A stretch of 12,208 nucleotides of DNA from the NCBI GenBank assembly GCA_002309155.1, contig DBXB01000036.1:374-12581 (forward strand), given 5' to 3'. The first letter of the stretch is position 1, and the number at the start of each line of letters is the position of its first letter. This stretch comes from Bacteroidales bacterium UBA1223. Its GTDB lineage: Bacteria; Bacteroidota; Bacteroidia; Bacteroidales; P3. Shown here piece by piece: positions 1-6,819 of this stretch. Under the pieces are notes generated by a model, which saw nothing but the letters and a program-made list of their open reading frames with translations, was not told where the DNA came from and ran no database searches. The translations under genes were made by a program, and so were the position numbers.

Positions 1-8
1 ATGGGACG

Positions 9-22
9 CGGCGGAGCCGCCG
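9..22. repeat. GC-rich palindrome at window edge, possible REP-like unit
   Basis: A 6-bp stem (positions 9-14 with 17-22) is preceded on the plus strand by GGGACGC. That resembles the head-plus-hairpin layout of the REP units around the RAYT at 8650-9435, in particular the unit at 9411-9435, whose stem is also GGC/GAC-rich. The match is short and the window edge hides the left flank, so membership of that family is only a suggestion. Confidence 0.3.
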
Positions 23-106
23 GTTCGAAGTTCAAGGTTCAAGGTTCAAAGTTTAAAGTTTAAGAGTTAAAAGGTTAAAGGTTAAAGATTGTTGATATGT
101 TGATAT
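23..106. repeat. Degenerate short tandem repeats (GTTCAAG/GTTTAAG/GTTAAAG, then GTTGATAT x2)
   Basis: Downstream of the helicase gene, a run of 7-9 bp units drifts from GTTCAAG through GTTTAAA to GTTAAAG over about 23-89. Two exact copies of the octamer GTTGATAT follow at 91-106. No convincing gene overlaps it. The reverse complement of the same octamer recurs at 3991-4014. Function is unknown; replication slippage is the simplest origin. Confidence 0.75.
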
Positions 107-130
107 GGGTTAAATGTTTTGTCAATTCAC

Positions 131-182
131 AGGTCACGGGTCACAGGTCACGGGTCACAGATCACGGGTCACGGGTCACGGA
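131..182. repeat. GTCACGG/GTCACAG tandem repeat overlapping the helicase stop codon
   Basis: About six to seven copies of a 7-8 bp unit (GGTCACGG or GGTCACAG) run head to tail and reach the last codons of the helicase gene. The TGA stop at 169-171 and the final Arg-Asp-Pro codons are made of repeat sequence. Expansion or contraction here could therefore change the C-terminus of the protein, though only beyond the folded C-terminal domain. Confidence 0.8.
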
Positions 183-2559
183 TTATCAGCTTGGCGAATT
201 TGAGCATCAGCTGTTTCTGTCCCACGTCGTTGAAGAACACCGTTGCCTTGCGACTGTCGCCGGAGCCTTCGATAGAGATAACTTTGCCCTCGCCGAACTT
301 GGCGTGGGCGACAAGCATACCGACCTGGATGGCGTTAATCTCGGCGGGACTGTTGCCCATTGTAGGTCCCTGTTGTTTGGCAGTACCTTGAGGTTTGTCG
401 GTGCCCTGAGGCTGACGACGCACCAAAGGTTGCTCGCCACCTGACGGGGATCCAGTCCCCCTACCCGATCCAGAATCAGTTCTCGTCATTTTGGTTCCAA
501 ACGATCGTTGAGGCATGCCTCCAACCTTGGGGAACGCCGACTTGCGACGAGGCATAAGCAGATACTGAGAGTCTATCTCCTCAACAAAGCGGCTCAATTC
601 CTGATATGAGGTGTTGCCATACTGGTAACGCATCAAGGCGTATGAGAGTGTGAGCTGCACCTCGGCACGGGTCACAGCCACATAGAAGAGTCGTCGCTCC
701 TCCTCAAGTTCCTGACGGGAGTTGACGGAGAGCATTGACGGGAACAGGTTCTCCTCCATACCAACGACATAGACATAGGGAAACTCGAGTCCCTTGGCGG
801 CATGGATGGTCATCAGGGAGACACGGTCCGCCTCCTTGTCCTGTTCTTTATCCTCTGAGGTAAGGAGCAGGACCTGCTGCAGGAACTGGTCGAGAGTCTT
901 GATACACACTCCTCCACCCTGCGGGTCCCCCTCCCCTTCCCCCGTCTCCAATTCGCCGGGAGTGATGTTGTCCTCACGCTCGCAGAATTCTTGAATACCG
1001 TTCAGAAGCTCCTCGATATTCTCTATCCTGTTGGCATTGTCGGGATCGTCGTCGTTACGCAGCATGGTTATCAGTCCCGACGCCCTCACGATGCTGTTGG
1101 CAAGGGTGTAGGCATCGGTCTCGTAGACCTGCGACGAGAAGAGCTTGATCATCGTCATAAACTCCTGGATCTTGTTAGCCACAGCGTTGCCGATACCCAG
1201 ACCGAAGTCGTCGAGATGCTCCATCACCGTCCAGATGCTCACATCGTTGTCGTTGGCGGCGAGCCGCATCTTGTCAAGCGTGGTGTTACCTATACCTCGG
1301 GCGGGGAGATTGATGATACGTATGAGCGACTCGTCGTCGTAGTTGTTGACGACGAGACGGAGGTAGGCGAGCACATCCTTGACCTCCTTGCGGCCGTAGA
1401 ACGAGATGCCGGCATAGATGCGGTAAGGCACATTCTCTCTCCGCAGAGCCTCCTCGATGGCACGGCTCTGGACATTGGTGCGGTAGAGGATGGCGAAATC
1501 CCTGAAGGGTCTGTCGTCGCCGATATGGGCGTCGAGTATAGACTGCGTCACCTTGGTGCCCTCGTCACGCTCGTCAGAAGCCTGAAGGAGAGTGATGAGG
1601 TTGCCCGTCTTGTTGTCGGTCCAAATCTCCTTGCGAATCTGCTCCTTGTTGTTGGAGATAATAGAGTTGGCGGCGTTGACGATATTCTTGGTGCTGCGGT
1701 AGTTCTGCTCAAGTTTAAAGAGACGCACCGTAGGATAGTCCCGTTTGAAGTTGAAGATATTCTGTATGTTAGCCCCACGGAAGGCATAGATACTCTGTGC
1801 GTCGTCACCTACGACGCATATATTCTGGAAACGGGCAGCGAGCTTCTTGACAATCAGATACTGAGCGAAGTTGGTGTCCTGATACTCGTCGACAAGGATA
1901 TAGCGGAAACGGTTCTGATATTTGAGCAGCACCTCGGGGAAGTCGCGCAACAGAATATTGGTATTGAAGAGGAGGTCGTCGAAATCCATCGCCATAGCGT
2001 TGCGTAGACGGCGGTTGTAGACTTTGTAAATCTCGCCAATCATGGGCTTGCGAGCTGTCTGGTCGGTCTGCTGAATCTCTGGATTCTCACAATATTCCTC
2101 GGGACTTATGAGACCGCTCTTAGCCATGGATATCCTGCTAAGCACGTAGCCCGGATTATAGACCTTGGGATCCAGACTGAGCTGCTTGACGATTTGTTTG
2201 ATTGCCGACTTGCTGTCGTCGGTGTCGTAGATAGTGAAGGTGTTGATATATCCAAGTTTGCCGGCTTCGGCGCGAAGTATCCTGGCAAAGATAGAGTGGA
2301 AAGTCCCCATCCAGAGGTTACGAGCCTCACGACCCACCAGTTTCATGATACGGTCCTTCATCTCGGCGGCAGCCTTGTTGGTGAAGGTGAGAGCGAGTAT
2401 GTTGAATGGGTCGACCCCTTTTTCTATAAGATGGGCGATGCGGTAGGTGAGTGTGCGAGTCTTGCCGCTTCCGGCTCCCGCGATAATCATTACGGGGCCT
2501 TCGGTGCATGACGCCGCCTCACGTTGGGCATCGTTGAGTTGTGACAATAGTTCAGACAT
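169..2559 (-). CDS. ATP-dependent DNA helicase, UvrD/PcrA/Rep family (SF1A)
   Basis: This 796-residue protein is a 3'-5' SF1A DNA helicase expected to act in excision repair, replication restart and removal of bound proteins from DNA in the cytoplasm. All core motifs are visible: Q motif around residues 8-14, Walker A AGAGSGKT (27-34, Lys33), motif Ia LTFTNKAAAEM (57-67), Walker B VDEYQD (223-228), motif III GDDAQSIYAFRG (251-262), motif IV QNYRST (285-290), motif V TIHAAKGLEF (584-593) and motif VI FYVAVTRA (625-632). A flexible Gly/Pro/Gln linker (about 683-740, with repeated PQGT) precedes a PcrA-type Tudor-like C-terminal domain (about 743-792). A Gly/Glu-rich low-complexity stretch (535-551) lies in the 2B region. 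The ATG at 2559 gives the standard N-terminus. The usual gene name would be uvrD or pcrA; the sequence does not decide between them. Confidence 0.96.
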   Translation of the reverse strand: MSELLSQLNDAQREAASCTEGPVMIIAGAGSGKTRTLTYRIAHLIEKGVDPFNILALTFTNKAAAEMKDRIMKLVGREARNLWMGTFHSIFARILRAEAGKLGYINTFTIYDTDDSKSAIKQIVKQLSLDPKVYNPGYVLSRISMAKSGLISPEEYCENPEIQQTDQTARKPMIGEIYKVYNRRLRNAMAMDFDDLLFNTNILLRDFPEVLLKYQNRFRYILVDEYQDTNFAQYLIVKKLAARFQNICVVGDDAQSIYAFRGANIQNIFNFKRDYPTVRLFKLEQNYRSTKNIVNAANSIISNNKEQIRKEIWTDNKTGNLITLLQASDERDEGTKVTQSILDAHIGDDRPFRDFAILYRTNVQSRAIEEALRRENVPYRIYAGISFYGRKEVKDVLAYLRLVVNNYDDESLIRIINLPARGIGNTTLDKMRLAANDNDVSIWTVMEHLDDFGLGIGNAVANKIQEFMTMIKLFSSQVYETDAYTLANSIVRASGLITMLRNDDDPDNANRIENIEELLNGIQEFCEREDNITPGELETGEGEGDPQGGGVCIKTLDQFLQQVLLLTSEDKEQDKEADRVSLMTIHAAKGLEFPYVYVVGMEENLFPSMLSVNSRQELEEERRLFYVAVTRAEVQLTLSYALMRYQYGNTSYQELSRFVEEIDSQYLLMPRRKSAFPKVGGMPQRSFGTKMTRTDSGSGRGTGSPSGGEQPLVRRQPQGTDKPQGTAKQQGPTMGNSPAEINAIQVGMLVAHAKFGEGKVISIEGSGDSRKATVFFNDVGQKQLMLKFAKLIIRDP

Positions 2560-2645
2560 TCTATGGTTGTAATAGTTGTAATATTAGAATTAGAAAAAGT
2601 AAAATAATAAGGAAAATGAGATGGAGTTAAAAAGGTGGGCAAGTT

Positions 2646-2675
2646 GGAGTTAAGGGGAGTTAAGGGGAGTTAAGG
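2646..2675. repeat. Three tandem copies of GGAGTTAAGG
   Basis: Three identical 10-bp units lie head to tail in the presumed 5' leader of the helicase gene. The same word, slightly varied, recurs near 3812-3834 and 3908-3916 in the next intergenic region, so this is a dispersed repeat type rather than a local accident. Confidence 0.85.
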
Positions 2676-2752
2676 GACAATAGCACCGGATGGCACCATT
2701 TGTCCTTTAACTCCCTTTCTGCCTGCTTGCAGGCTTTGAGCACCGCTAAAAA

Positions 2753-2760
2753 CAAATATA
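2753..2760 (-). promoter_or_regulatory. Possible -7 element for the helicase gene
   Basis: On the minus strand this reads TATATTTG and fits the Bacteroidetes -7 consensus TAnnTTTG. No TTTG -33 box is found 19-21 bp upstream, so support is partial. The predicted leader would be roughly 185 nt and include the GGAGTTAAGG repeats. Confidence 0.3.
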
Positions 2761-2826
2761 TTTAGCGAAAAACTTCTATAACTTCTTTTAACTCCCCATT
2801 GTTTTACATTATTTTTTAATCGTTAC

Positions 2827-3753
2827 TTAAAGCGTTTGATAAGGTATGGAGTAAGTCTCCCCGTCGGCGGCACAGACCGTGTTGGGGAAGATGGCGGTAG
2901 CCTCCGCCAGGAGAGGTTCCATCTCGTGGTAGCGTGCCGAGAAATGGGTGAGCATCAGTTGACGGACACCGGCACGGGCGGCGAGTGTGGCGGCCTGTGA
3001 CGCCGTACAGTGGCAGCGTTCCTGTGCCATATCGGTGAAGGCGTCGTCGAAGGTGCTCTCTATGCAGAGCAGGTCGACGCCCTGAAGGACAGACACCAGC
3101 TCATCGTTAGGGGCAGTGTCGCAACAGTAGGCATAACGGCGAGGCCGGCGACGAGGGTAGGTCAGCAGGTTGTTAGGCACCACGGTGCCGTCGTCGAGGG
3201 TGAGGTCGGCGCCGTTCTTGACAGCCACACACTGGTCGTTGGTCATTCCGTATTGTGACCGCACCGAAGGACGCAGATTGAGCAGAGGAGTCTCCTCCTC
3301 GAAGAGGAAACCGTAAGTCTCGATAGAGTGATAGAGCGGGAAGGCCTTCACGCTGAGGCGCCTGTCGGTATGTATCACCGTTGGCTTGGAGACATCGATA
3401 TCTACGATATTCAGTTCGTAACGCAGGGTCGTCCCCGACACGGCGAAGAGCAGTTCGATCGACTCACGGGCACCTTTCGGGGCATAGACCGTCACCGGCT
3501 CGGTACGGCCGCAGAGATGCATAGTGGAGAGCAGTCCAGGCAAGCCGAAGAAATGGTCACCGTGGAGATGCGAGATGAAGATGGTGCGTATCGCCTGCAT
3601 CTTCTGATGAGACTGGCGAAGCTTGTTCTGCGTTGACTCGCCACAGTCGACAAGCATCCGCACCCCGTTGAGGGTGACCAGCTGGGCGCTGCACGACCTG
3701 CTGAAAGTGGGGACCGCCGCCCCTGAGCCTAACACTAGTATATTGAAATCCAA
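2827..3753 (-). CDS. rnz: Ribonuclease Z (tRNA 3' processing endonuclease)
   Basis: This 308-residue metallo-beta-lactamase-fold nuclease is expected to cleave tRNA precursors after the discriminator base. The zinc ligands are in family positions: HLHGDH at 62-67 (His62, His64, Asp66, His67), His142, Asp212 and His270, with the HCTASQA segment (from His248) that corresponds to the conserved HSTA motif. The N-terminal glycine-rich stretch (GSGAAVPT, 9-16) and CGESTQ (37-42) are also typical, and length is normal for the short bacterial form. The chosen start is TTG at 3753; no ATG lies closer to the N-terminal strand, and the next internal Met (residue 33) would remove it. The TTG borders a repeat tract, so an upstream start in repeat DNA cannot be fully excluded. 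Confidence 0.95.
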   Translation of the reverse strand: MDFNILVLGSGAAVPTFSRSCSAQLVTLNGVRMLVDCGESTQNKLRQSHQKMQAIRTIFISHLHGDHFFGLPGLLSTMHLCGRTEPVTVYAPKGARESIELLFAVSGTTLRYELNIVDIDVSKPTVIHTDRRLSVKAFPLYHSIETYGFLFEEETPLLNLRPSVRSQYGMTNDQCVAVKNGADLTLDDGTVVPNNLLTYPRRRPRRYAYCCDTAPNDELVSVLQGVDLLCIESTFDDAFTDMAQERCHCTASQAATLAARAGVRQLMLTHFSARYHEMEPLLAEATAIFPNTVCAADGETYSIPYQTL

Positions 3754-3754
3754 A

Positions 3755-3834
3755 GGGGTTAAAAGGTTTAAAAGTTTAAGAGTTTAAGAGTTTAAAAGTT
3801 TAAGGGGTTAAAGGGGAGTTAAAGGGAGTTGCTC
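3755..3834. repeat. GTTTAAGA/GTTAAAG degenerate tandem repeat
   Basis: An 80-bp tract of 7-9 bp units (GTTTAAGA, GTTTAAAA, GTTAAAG, GGAGTTAAA) directly abuts the TTG start of RNase Z. The units are the same type as those at 23-89. On the minus strand it gives a C/T/A-rich leader with no Shine-Dalgarno-like sequence. Confidence 0.75.
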
Positions 3835-3862
3835 ACTGTATTTTATTTTATTTTTTATGGTG

Positions 3863-3906
3863 TTGCCTCATCAAGTTCGGCAGGCGTACCACGCAGCCTT
3901 CGGCAA
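3863..3906. repeat. GC-rich structured island, possibly a decayed REP unit
   Basis: TTGCC at 3863-3867 pairs with GGCAA at 3902-3906, and inside are GCGT-ACC-ACGC (3884-3894) and GCC-TTC-GGC (3896-3904). On the minus strand the core reads GTGGTACGCC, close to the CCGGTACGCCC head of the REP units at 8702 and 9339. The patch stands out from its AT-rich surroundings. Relation to the REP family is tentative. Confidence 0.3.
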
Positions 3907-3986
3907 AGGGGAGTTAAGGGACAAATGATTCCGATTATTCGATTAAACGAAATACCATATCTGGTGAGCCCCGCGAGCTTGACGAG

Positions 3987-4046
3987 CGAACATATCAACA
4001 TATCAACATATCAACAATTCAACAATTCAACAATTCAACAATTCAC
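3987..4046. repeat. Tandem octamers ATATCAAC x3 then AATTCAAC x4
   Basis: Three copies of ATATCAAC are followed by about four copies of AATTCAAC, with the last one decaying into the end of the DUF4831 gene. ATATCAAC is the exact reverse complement of the GTTGATAT unit at 91-106, so the same octamer occurs in opposite orientation on the two sides of the rnz-helicase block. Confidence 0.85.
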
Positions 4047-5221
4047 TAATCCCCCAAATATATCAAATCGAGCGTCTCGGGGTCAAAAGTCGCACGCACT
4101 ATGCGTCGCGGCAACGGCACCACTGCGCCCAGCTGCGAGACCTGCAGGGTGCGTTTAACCTGATAATCGGGGGTGAGAACCGAGACCGACACCTTTTCTG
4201 GGATGCGGTATCTGAAACATTTGCGCTCCCTGCTGCGTTCGGCGGCGGCTCCGGTGCGACCACTAGAACCGTTGCCCGACATCCCTGAGATATGATATTT
4301 CACGAACCGCTTGACAGTACGAAGGGTGTTCATCGACTCGGCGACACAGACCAAAGGAGTGGCGTCATCCGAGAGACTGCCACCCACAAAACCCATGGTG
4401 GGCGAGAACCACACCACGGTGTCGTTCATCATGCCCTTCTTGTCGAAACGGGGATCGATATAGAATGAAATCTTCTCGCTCTTCAATGTGCCACAGAAAA
4501 GCTTCACCGACTGCTGCTCCTGAGCGGTGAGCTGACTGTATAAATACTGGATGGCGTCGGTGGAATAGGAGCCAGCGTATTCACCGCCTATCAACTCCTG
4601 CTTCTTGCTCTGGATAGCATCAATGCGTTCAGCCTCGTCGGAGGCACGGCGCGCCAGACTCTTCACATCCTTGCGGGTTGTCACCAACGAAGGATTGCCG
4701 GGAGTGTCGTTGCGAGTATAGAAGGTGTCCATCCTGTCGTAGAGGTTATATTCTGCCCGAGGTTGTGATGTGCCGACGGGGACAGACGGCGTGACGGCGT
4801 CATGCGACAGAGACGCATTCTCGCCCTGCATACCTACGGCGACGAGCAGATGACGGGAGTCGATGGTGACACCGCCACCACGACGTATACGCACATAATA
4901 ACTGTTGTCGACATCGGCGACATTGACCGCCGTCACATCGATGTCGGCGATATGATAGAGACTATCGACATCGGTCACACCCAGATAGTCGGCGGCATAG
5001 TCCTTGTAGATGGCGCCGCTGAGATCGCGTCGCTGCAGGGTGACATCAACACGCAGCAACGTCTTGGGCAACGAGTAGACAGCGCCGCCATTGATGGGAA
5101 AGGCCGGAGCGTCCTTGACGGAATAGACCTTATACTGATAGCAGGAGACCAGCGACATCGACACAATCAGCGCCGCAAGACCTCCAAACAAATATCTCTG
5201 TATCTTTTTCATGTTCTTCAT
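4046..5221 (-). CDS. DUF4831-type lipoprotein of unknown function
   Basis: This 391-residue protein has a lipoprotein signal: positive N-terminus (MKNMKK), hydrophobic segment (about 11-23) and lipobox LVSC with Cys27 as the lipidated residue. The mature part begins with a stretch resembling the DUF4831 family: GGAVYSLPKTLLRVDV (45-60), then a segment like YKDYAADYLGV (72-82), as recalled from Bacteroides members. The body looks beta-rich and lacks recognisable catalytic motifs; a Ser/Gly/Arg-rich stretch lies about two thirds of the way along. Its ATG overlaps the symporter stop codon (ATGA), so the two are probably translated together. That suggests a cell-envelope role linked to the transporter, but this is inference. 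The family assignment is from memory of the motif pattern. An alternative start is Met4. Confidence 0.85.
   Translation of the reverse strand: MKNMKKIQRYLFGGLAALIVSMSLVSCYQYKVYSVKDAPAFPINGGAVYSLPKTLLRVDVTLQRRDLSGAIYKDYAADYLGVTDVDSLYHIADIDVTAVNVADVDNSYYVRIRRGGGVTIDSRHLLVAVGMQGENASLSHDAVTPSVPVGTSQPRAEYNLYDRMDTFYTRNDTPGNPSLVTTRKDVKSLARRASDEAERIDAIQSKKQELIGGEYAGSYSTDAIQYLYSQLTAQEQQSVKLFCGTLKSEKISFYIDPRFDKKGMMNDTVVWFSPTMGFVGGSLSDDATPLVCVAESMNTLRTVKRFVKYHISGMSGNGSSGRTGAAAERSRERKCFRYRIPEKVSVSVLTPDYQVKRTLQVSQLGAVVPLPRRIVRATFDPETLDLIYLGD
4055..4087 (-). promoter_or_regulatory. Promoter-like site for RNase Z inside the DUF4831 3' end
   Basis: On the minus strand TTTG (4084-4087) is followed after 21 bp by TATATTTG (4055-4062), matching the Bacteroidetes housekeeping promoter form TTTG-N19-21-TAnnTTTG. 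It lies within the last codons of the upstream gene. It would give RNase Z a long repeat-containing leader of about 290 nt. AT-rich context makes chance matches possible. Confidence 0.4.
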
Positions 5222-6690
5222 GATCGTTTTCTAATTATCACCAGTCCTATGAATGTAAGCAGTCCGTTGAGCAAGAGCAACTCGAATCCCAACTGGTATC
5301 CGCCGAAAAGTGTTGCGGAATAGAGTTTCAGGAGGTAGCACACCACTGGACTGACTATGGCGACGACGGGTACCAGACGGTCGCGGACCTTCCACTTGGT
5401 GAAGAGTCCGAAGGCATAGAGTCCCAGCAAGGGTCCGTAGGTGAAACCAGCTATGTCGAAGAGGATATTGATTAGCGAGTCGTCGTGGAAAGGCCGGAAA
5501 GCTATTATCACCAAAAGGTAGAGCATCGCGAATCCGACATGTACCATCTTTCGGTAACGTATCTGCTGCCGCTCGTCGACATTCTCACGCTTGTCGAAAT
5601 GGAGGAAGTCGTAACATAACGTGGTAGTCAATGCCGTCAGCGTACCGTCGGCGCTACTGTAGCCTGCAGCCACCATGCCAAGGACAAAGCAGACGAGCGT
5701 GAAGCCACCCAGCGACTCGGCGATTACGGGGAAAATCTTGTCGCCAAGCACCTTGCCGTCGGCACCCAGAGGCATCTCGAATCCCGGGGTATGCGTCCCG
5801 TAATAGACCAGCGCCGCACCCAGAGTGAGGAAGATAAGGTTGACGACAACAAAGAGCAGACTGGAGGTGAGGACATTCTTCTGTGCGTCACGCAGGGTCT
5901 TGCAGGTAAGATTCTTCTGCATCATATCCTGATCCAAACCCGTCATGGTAATGGTTATGAACGCTCCCGACACTATCTGCTTCCAATAGTACTTGGGATG
6001 GTTCACGTCGGTCTCCCAGACTCTCGTATAACCATCGTCGGCACTGGCGGAGAGCAGCTCCGGTATGCTCATGTCCATATTCTTCAATATCGCCACCACG
6101 GTGGCAATGGCGGCGACAAGCAGGAAGGTGGTCTGCAACGTGTCGGTCCATACCACAGTCTTGACGCCACCGCGCAGGGTGTAGAGCAATATAAGCGTGA
6201 TGAACAGCACCGCAGGCATCCAGAAAGGAATCCCCCACGACCTGAACACCAACTCGTAAAGCACAAAGACGACCAGATACATCCTCAAGGCAGAGCCCAG
6301 GAGTCGTGAGAGGATAAAGAAGAGTGAACCCGTCTTCTCGGAAGTCCCGCCGAAACGCTGGTCCAAATAACTGTATATCGATGTGAGATTAAGCTTGTAA
6401 TACAACGGCAACAGGAGAAAGGCTATGACCACATAACCCACCACATAGCCGAAAACCATCGGCATGTATGTGAAATCACCGTAATAGACTCCGCCAGGCA
6501 CCGACATGAATGTCACACCCGACAACGAAGCTCCGAGCATACCATAAGCAACCACCGGCCAAGGGGATTTGCGGTTGCCACGAAAGAAGGCGTCGTTGCC
6601 TGCCGAACGACGGGAGGAGAGCCACATGACCAGAAAGATCAGAGCCGTGTATAAAACAAAACACAAAAATATAATATTTTGCGTCGACAT
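5218..6690 (-). CDS. Sodium:solute symporter (SSS family)
   Basis: This 490-residue integral inner-membrane protein is expected to import a solute with Na+. About 13 hydrophobic segments span the length, the first at residues 5-24. Family marks include GxxLSGVTFMSVPG in the first core helix (50-66), the SSS signature region GGVKTVVWTDTLQ (174-186) and the helix SSADGTLTALTT (345-356), where Ser345 and Ser346 match the Na+-site serines known from vSGLT-type LeuT-fold transporters. Substrate cannot be read from the sequence: sugars, sialic acid, amino acids and monocarboxylates are all used by this family. It is the first gene of a two-gene unit with the DUF4831 lipoprotein, sharing a 4-bp ATGA overlap. 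The ATG at 6690 gives a normal short N-terminus. Confidence 0.95.
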   Translation of the reverse strand: MSTQNIIFLCFVLYTALIFLVMWLSSRRSAGNDAFFRGNRKSPWPVVAYGMLGASLSGVTFMSVPGGVYYGDFTYMPMVFGYVVGYVVIAFLLLPLYYKLNLTSIYSYLDQRFGGTSEKTGSLFFILSRLLGSALRMYLVVFVLYELVFRSWGIPFWMPAVLFITLILLYTLRGGVKTVVWTDTLQTTFLLVAAIATVVAILKNMDMSIPELLSASADDGYTRVWETDVNHPKYYWKQIVSGAFITITMTGLDQDMMQKNLTCKTLRDAQKNVLTSSLLFVVVNLIFLTLGAALVYYGTHTPGFEMPLGADGKVLGDKIFPVIAESLGGFTLVCFVLGMVAAGYSSADGTLTALTTTLCYDFLHFDKRENVDERQQIRYRKMVHVGFAMLYLLVIIAFRPFHDDSLINILFDIAGFTYGPLLGLYAFGLFTKWKVRDRLVPVVAIVSPVVCYLLKLYSATLFGGYQLGFELLLLNGLLTFIGLVIIRKRS

Positions 6691-6710
6691 ACGTTATCCA
6701 ATTAAAACTG

Positions 6711-6718
6711 CAAAAATA
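6711..6718 (-). promoter_or_regulatory. Likely -7 element for the symporter-DUF4831 unit
   Basis: The minus strand reads TATTTTTG, a full match to TAnnTTTG, placing the transcription start about 15 nt before the symporter ATG. The -33 position 21 bp upstream reads GTTG (6740-6743), a weak match to TTTG. Confidence 0.4.
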
Positions 6719-6725
6719 CAAAAAT

Positions 6726-6756
6726 TTTGCCATTTATTTCAACTTTCGTACCTTTG
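6726..6756 (+). promoter_or_regulatory. Bacteroidetes-type promoter for the plus-strand secreted protein
   Basis: TTTG at 6726-6729 is followed after 19 bp by TACCTTTG at 6749-6756, matching both boxes and the spacing of the Bacteroidetes housekeeping promoter. The start site would fall near 6763, about 57 nt before the ATG at 6820. It faces away from the symporter promoter in a shared 129-bp divergent region. Confidence 0.65.
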
Positions 6757-6819
6757 CCAAGGACAAAGAATTCATAATATAAAAATACATCTGCAAAACT
6801 AAATAAGACTCAGATAATT

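Larger units (their letters stand above)
2560..2826. other. Intergenic region between RNase Z and the helicase
   Basis: This 267-bp AT-rich gap has no credible gene. It holds three exact head-to-tail copies of the decamer GGAGTTAAGG (2646-2675), a 6-bp palindrome with a 2-nt loop (2721-2734), several further AACTCC/GGAGTT words on both sides of that palindrome, and a possible minus-strand -7 element (2753-2760). No clear intrinsic terminator for RNase Z is seen, so the helicase may be reached partly by read-through. Confidence 0.6.
3754..4045. other. Repeat-filled intergenic region between DUF4831 gene and RNase Z
   Basis: These 292 bp contain no supported gene. From right to left they hold AT-rich octamer repeats (3987-4046), a small GC-rich patch (about 3967-3989), a GC-rich structured island (3863-3906), and a GTTTAAG/GTTAAAG repeat tract reaching the RNase Z start (3755-3834). 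If RNase Z is transcribed from the promoter-like site at 4055-4087, nearly all of this would be its 5' leader. Confidence 0.6.

Noticed and set aside
131..182. CRISPR array
   Set aside because: Units are 7-8 bp without spacers; the other repeat tracts are likewise too short and contiguous for CRISPR.
991..2007. 338-codon open frame on the plus strand
   Set aside because: It lies wholly antisense to the helicase core, is rich in Val/Asp/Glu as expected for a reverse-complement shadow, and resembles no known family.
2721..2734. Terminator hairpin for RNase Z
   Set aside because: The 6-bp palindrome has a 2-nt loop and no T-run follows on the minus strand.
3829..4158. 109-codon plus-strand open frame
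   Set aside because: Its middle is a translation of tandem octamer repeats (poly NNSTIQQF-like) and its end is antisense to the DUF4831 gene; no promoter or family resemblance.
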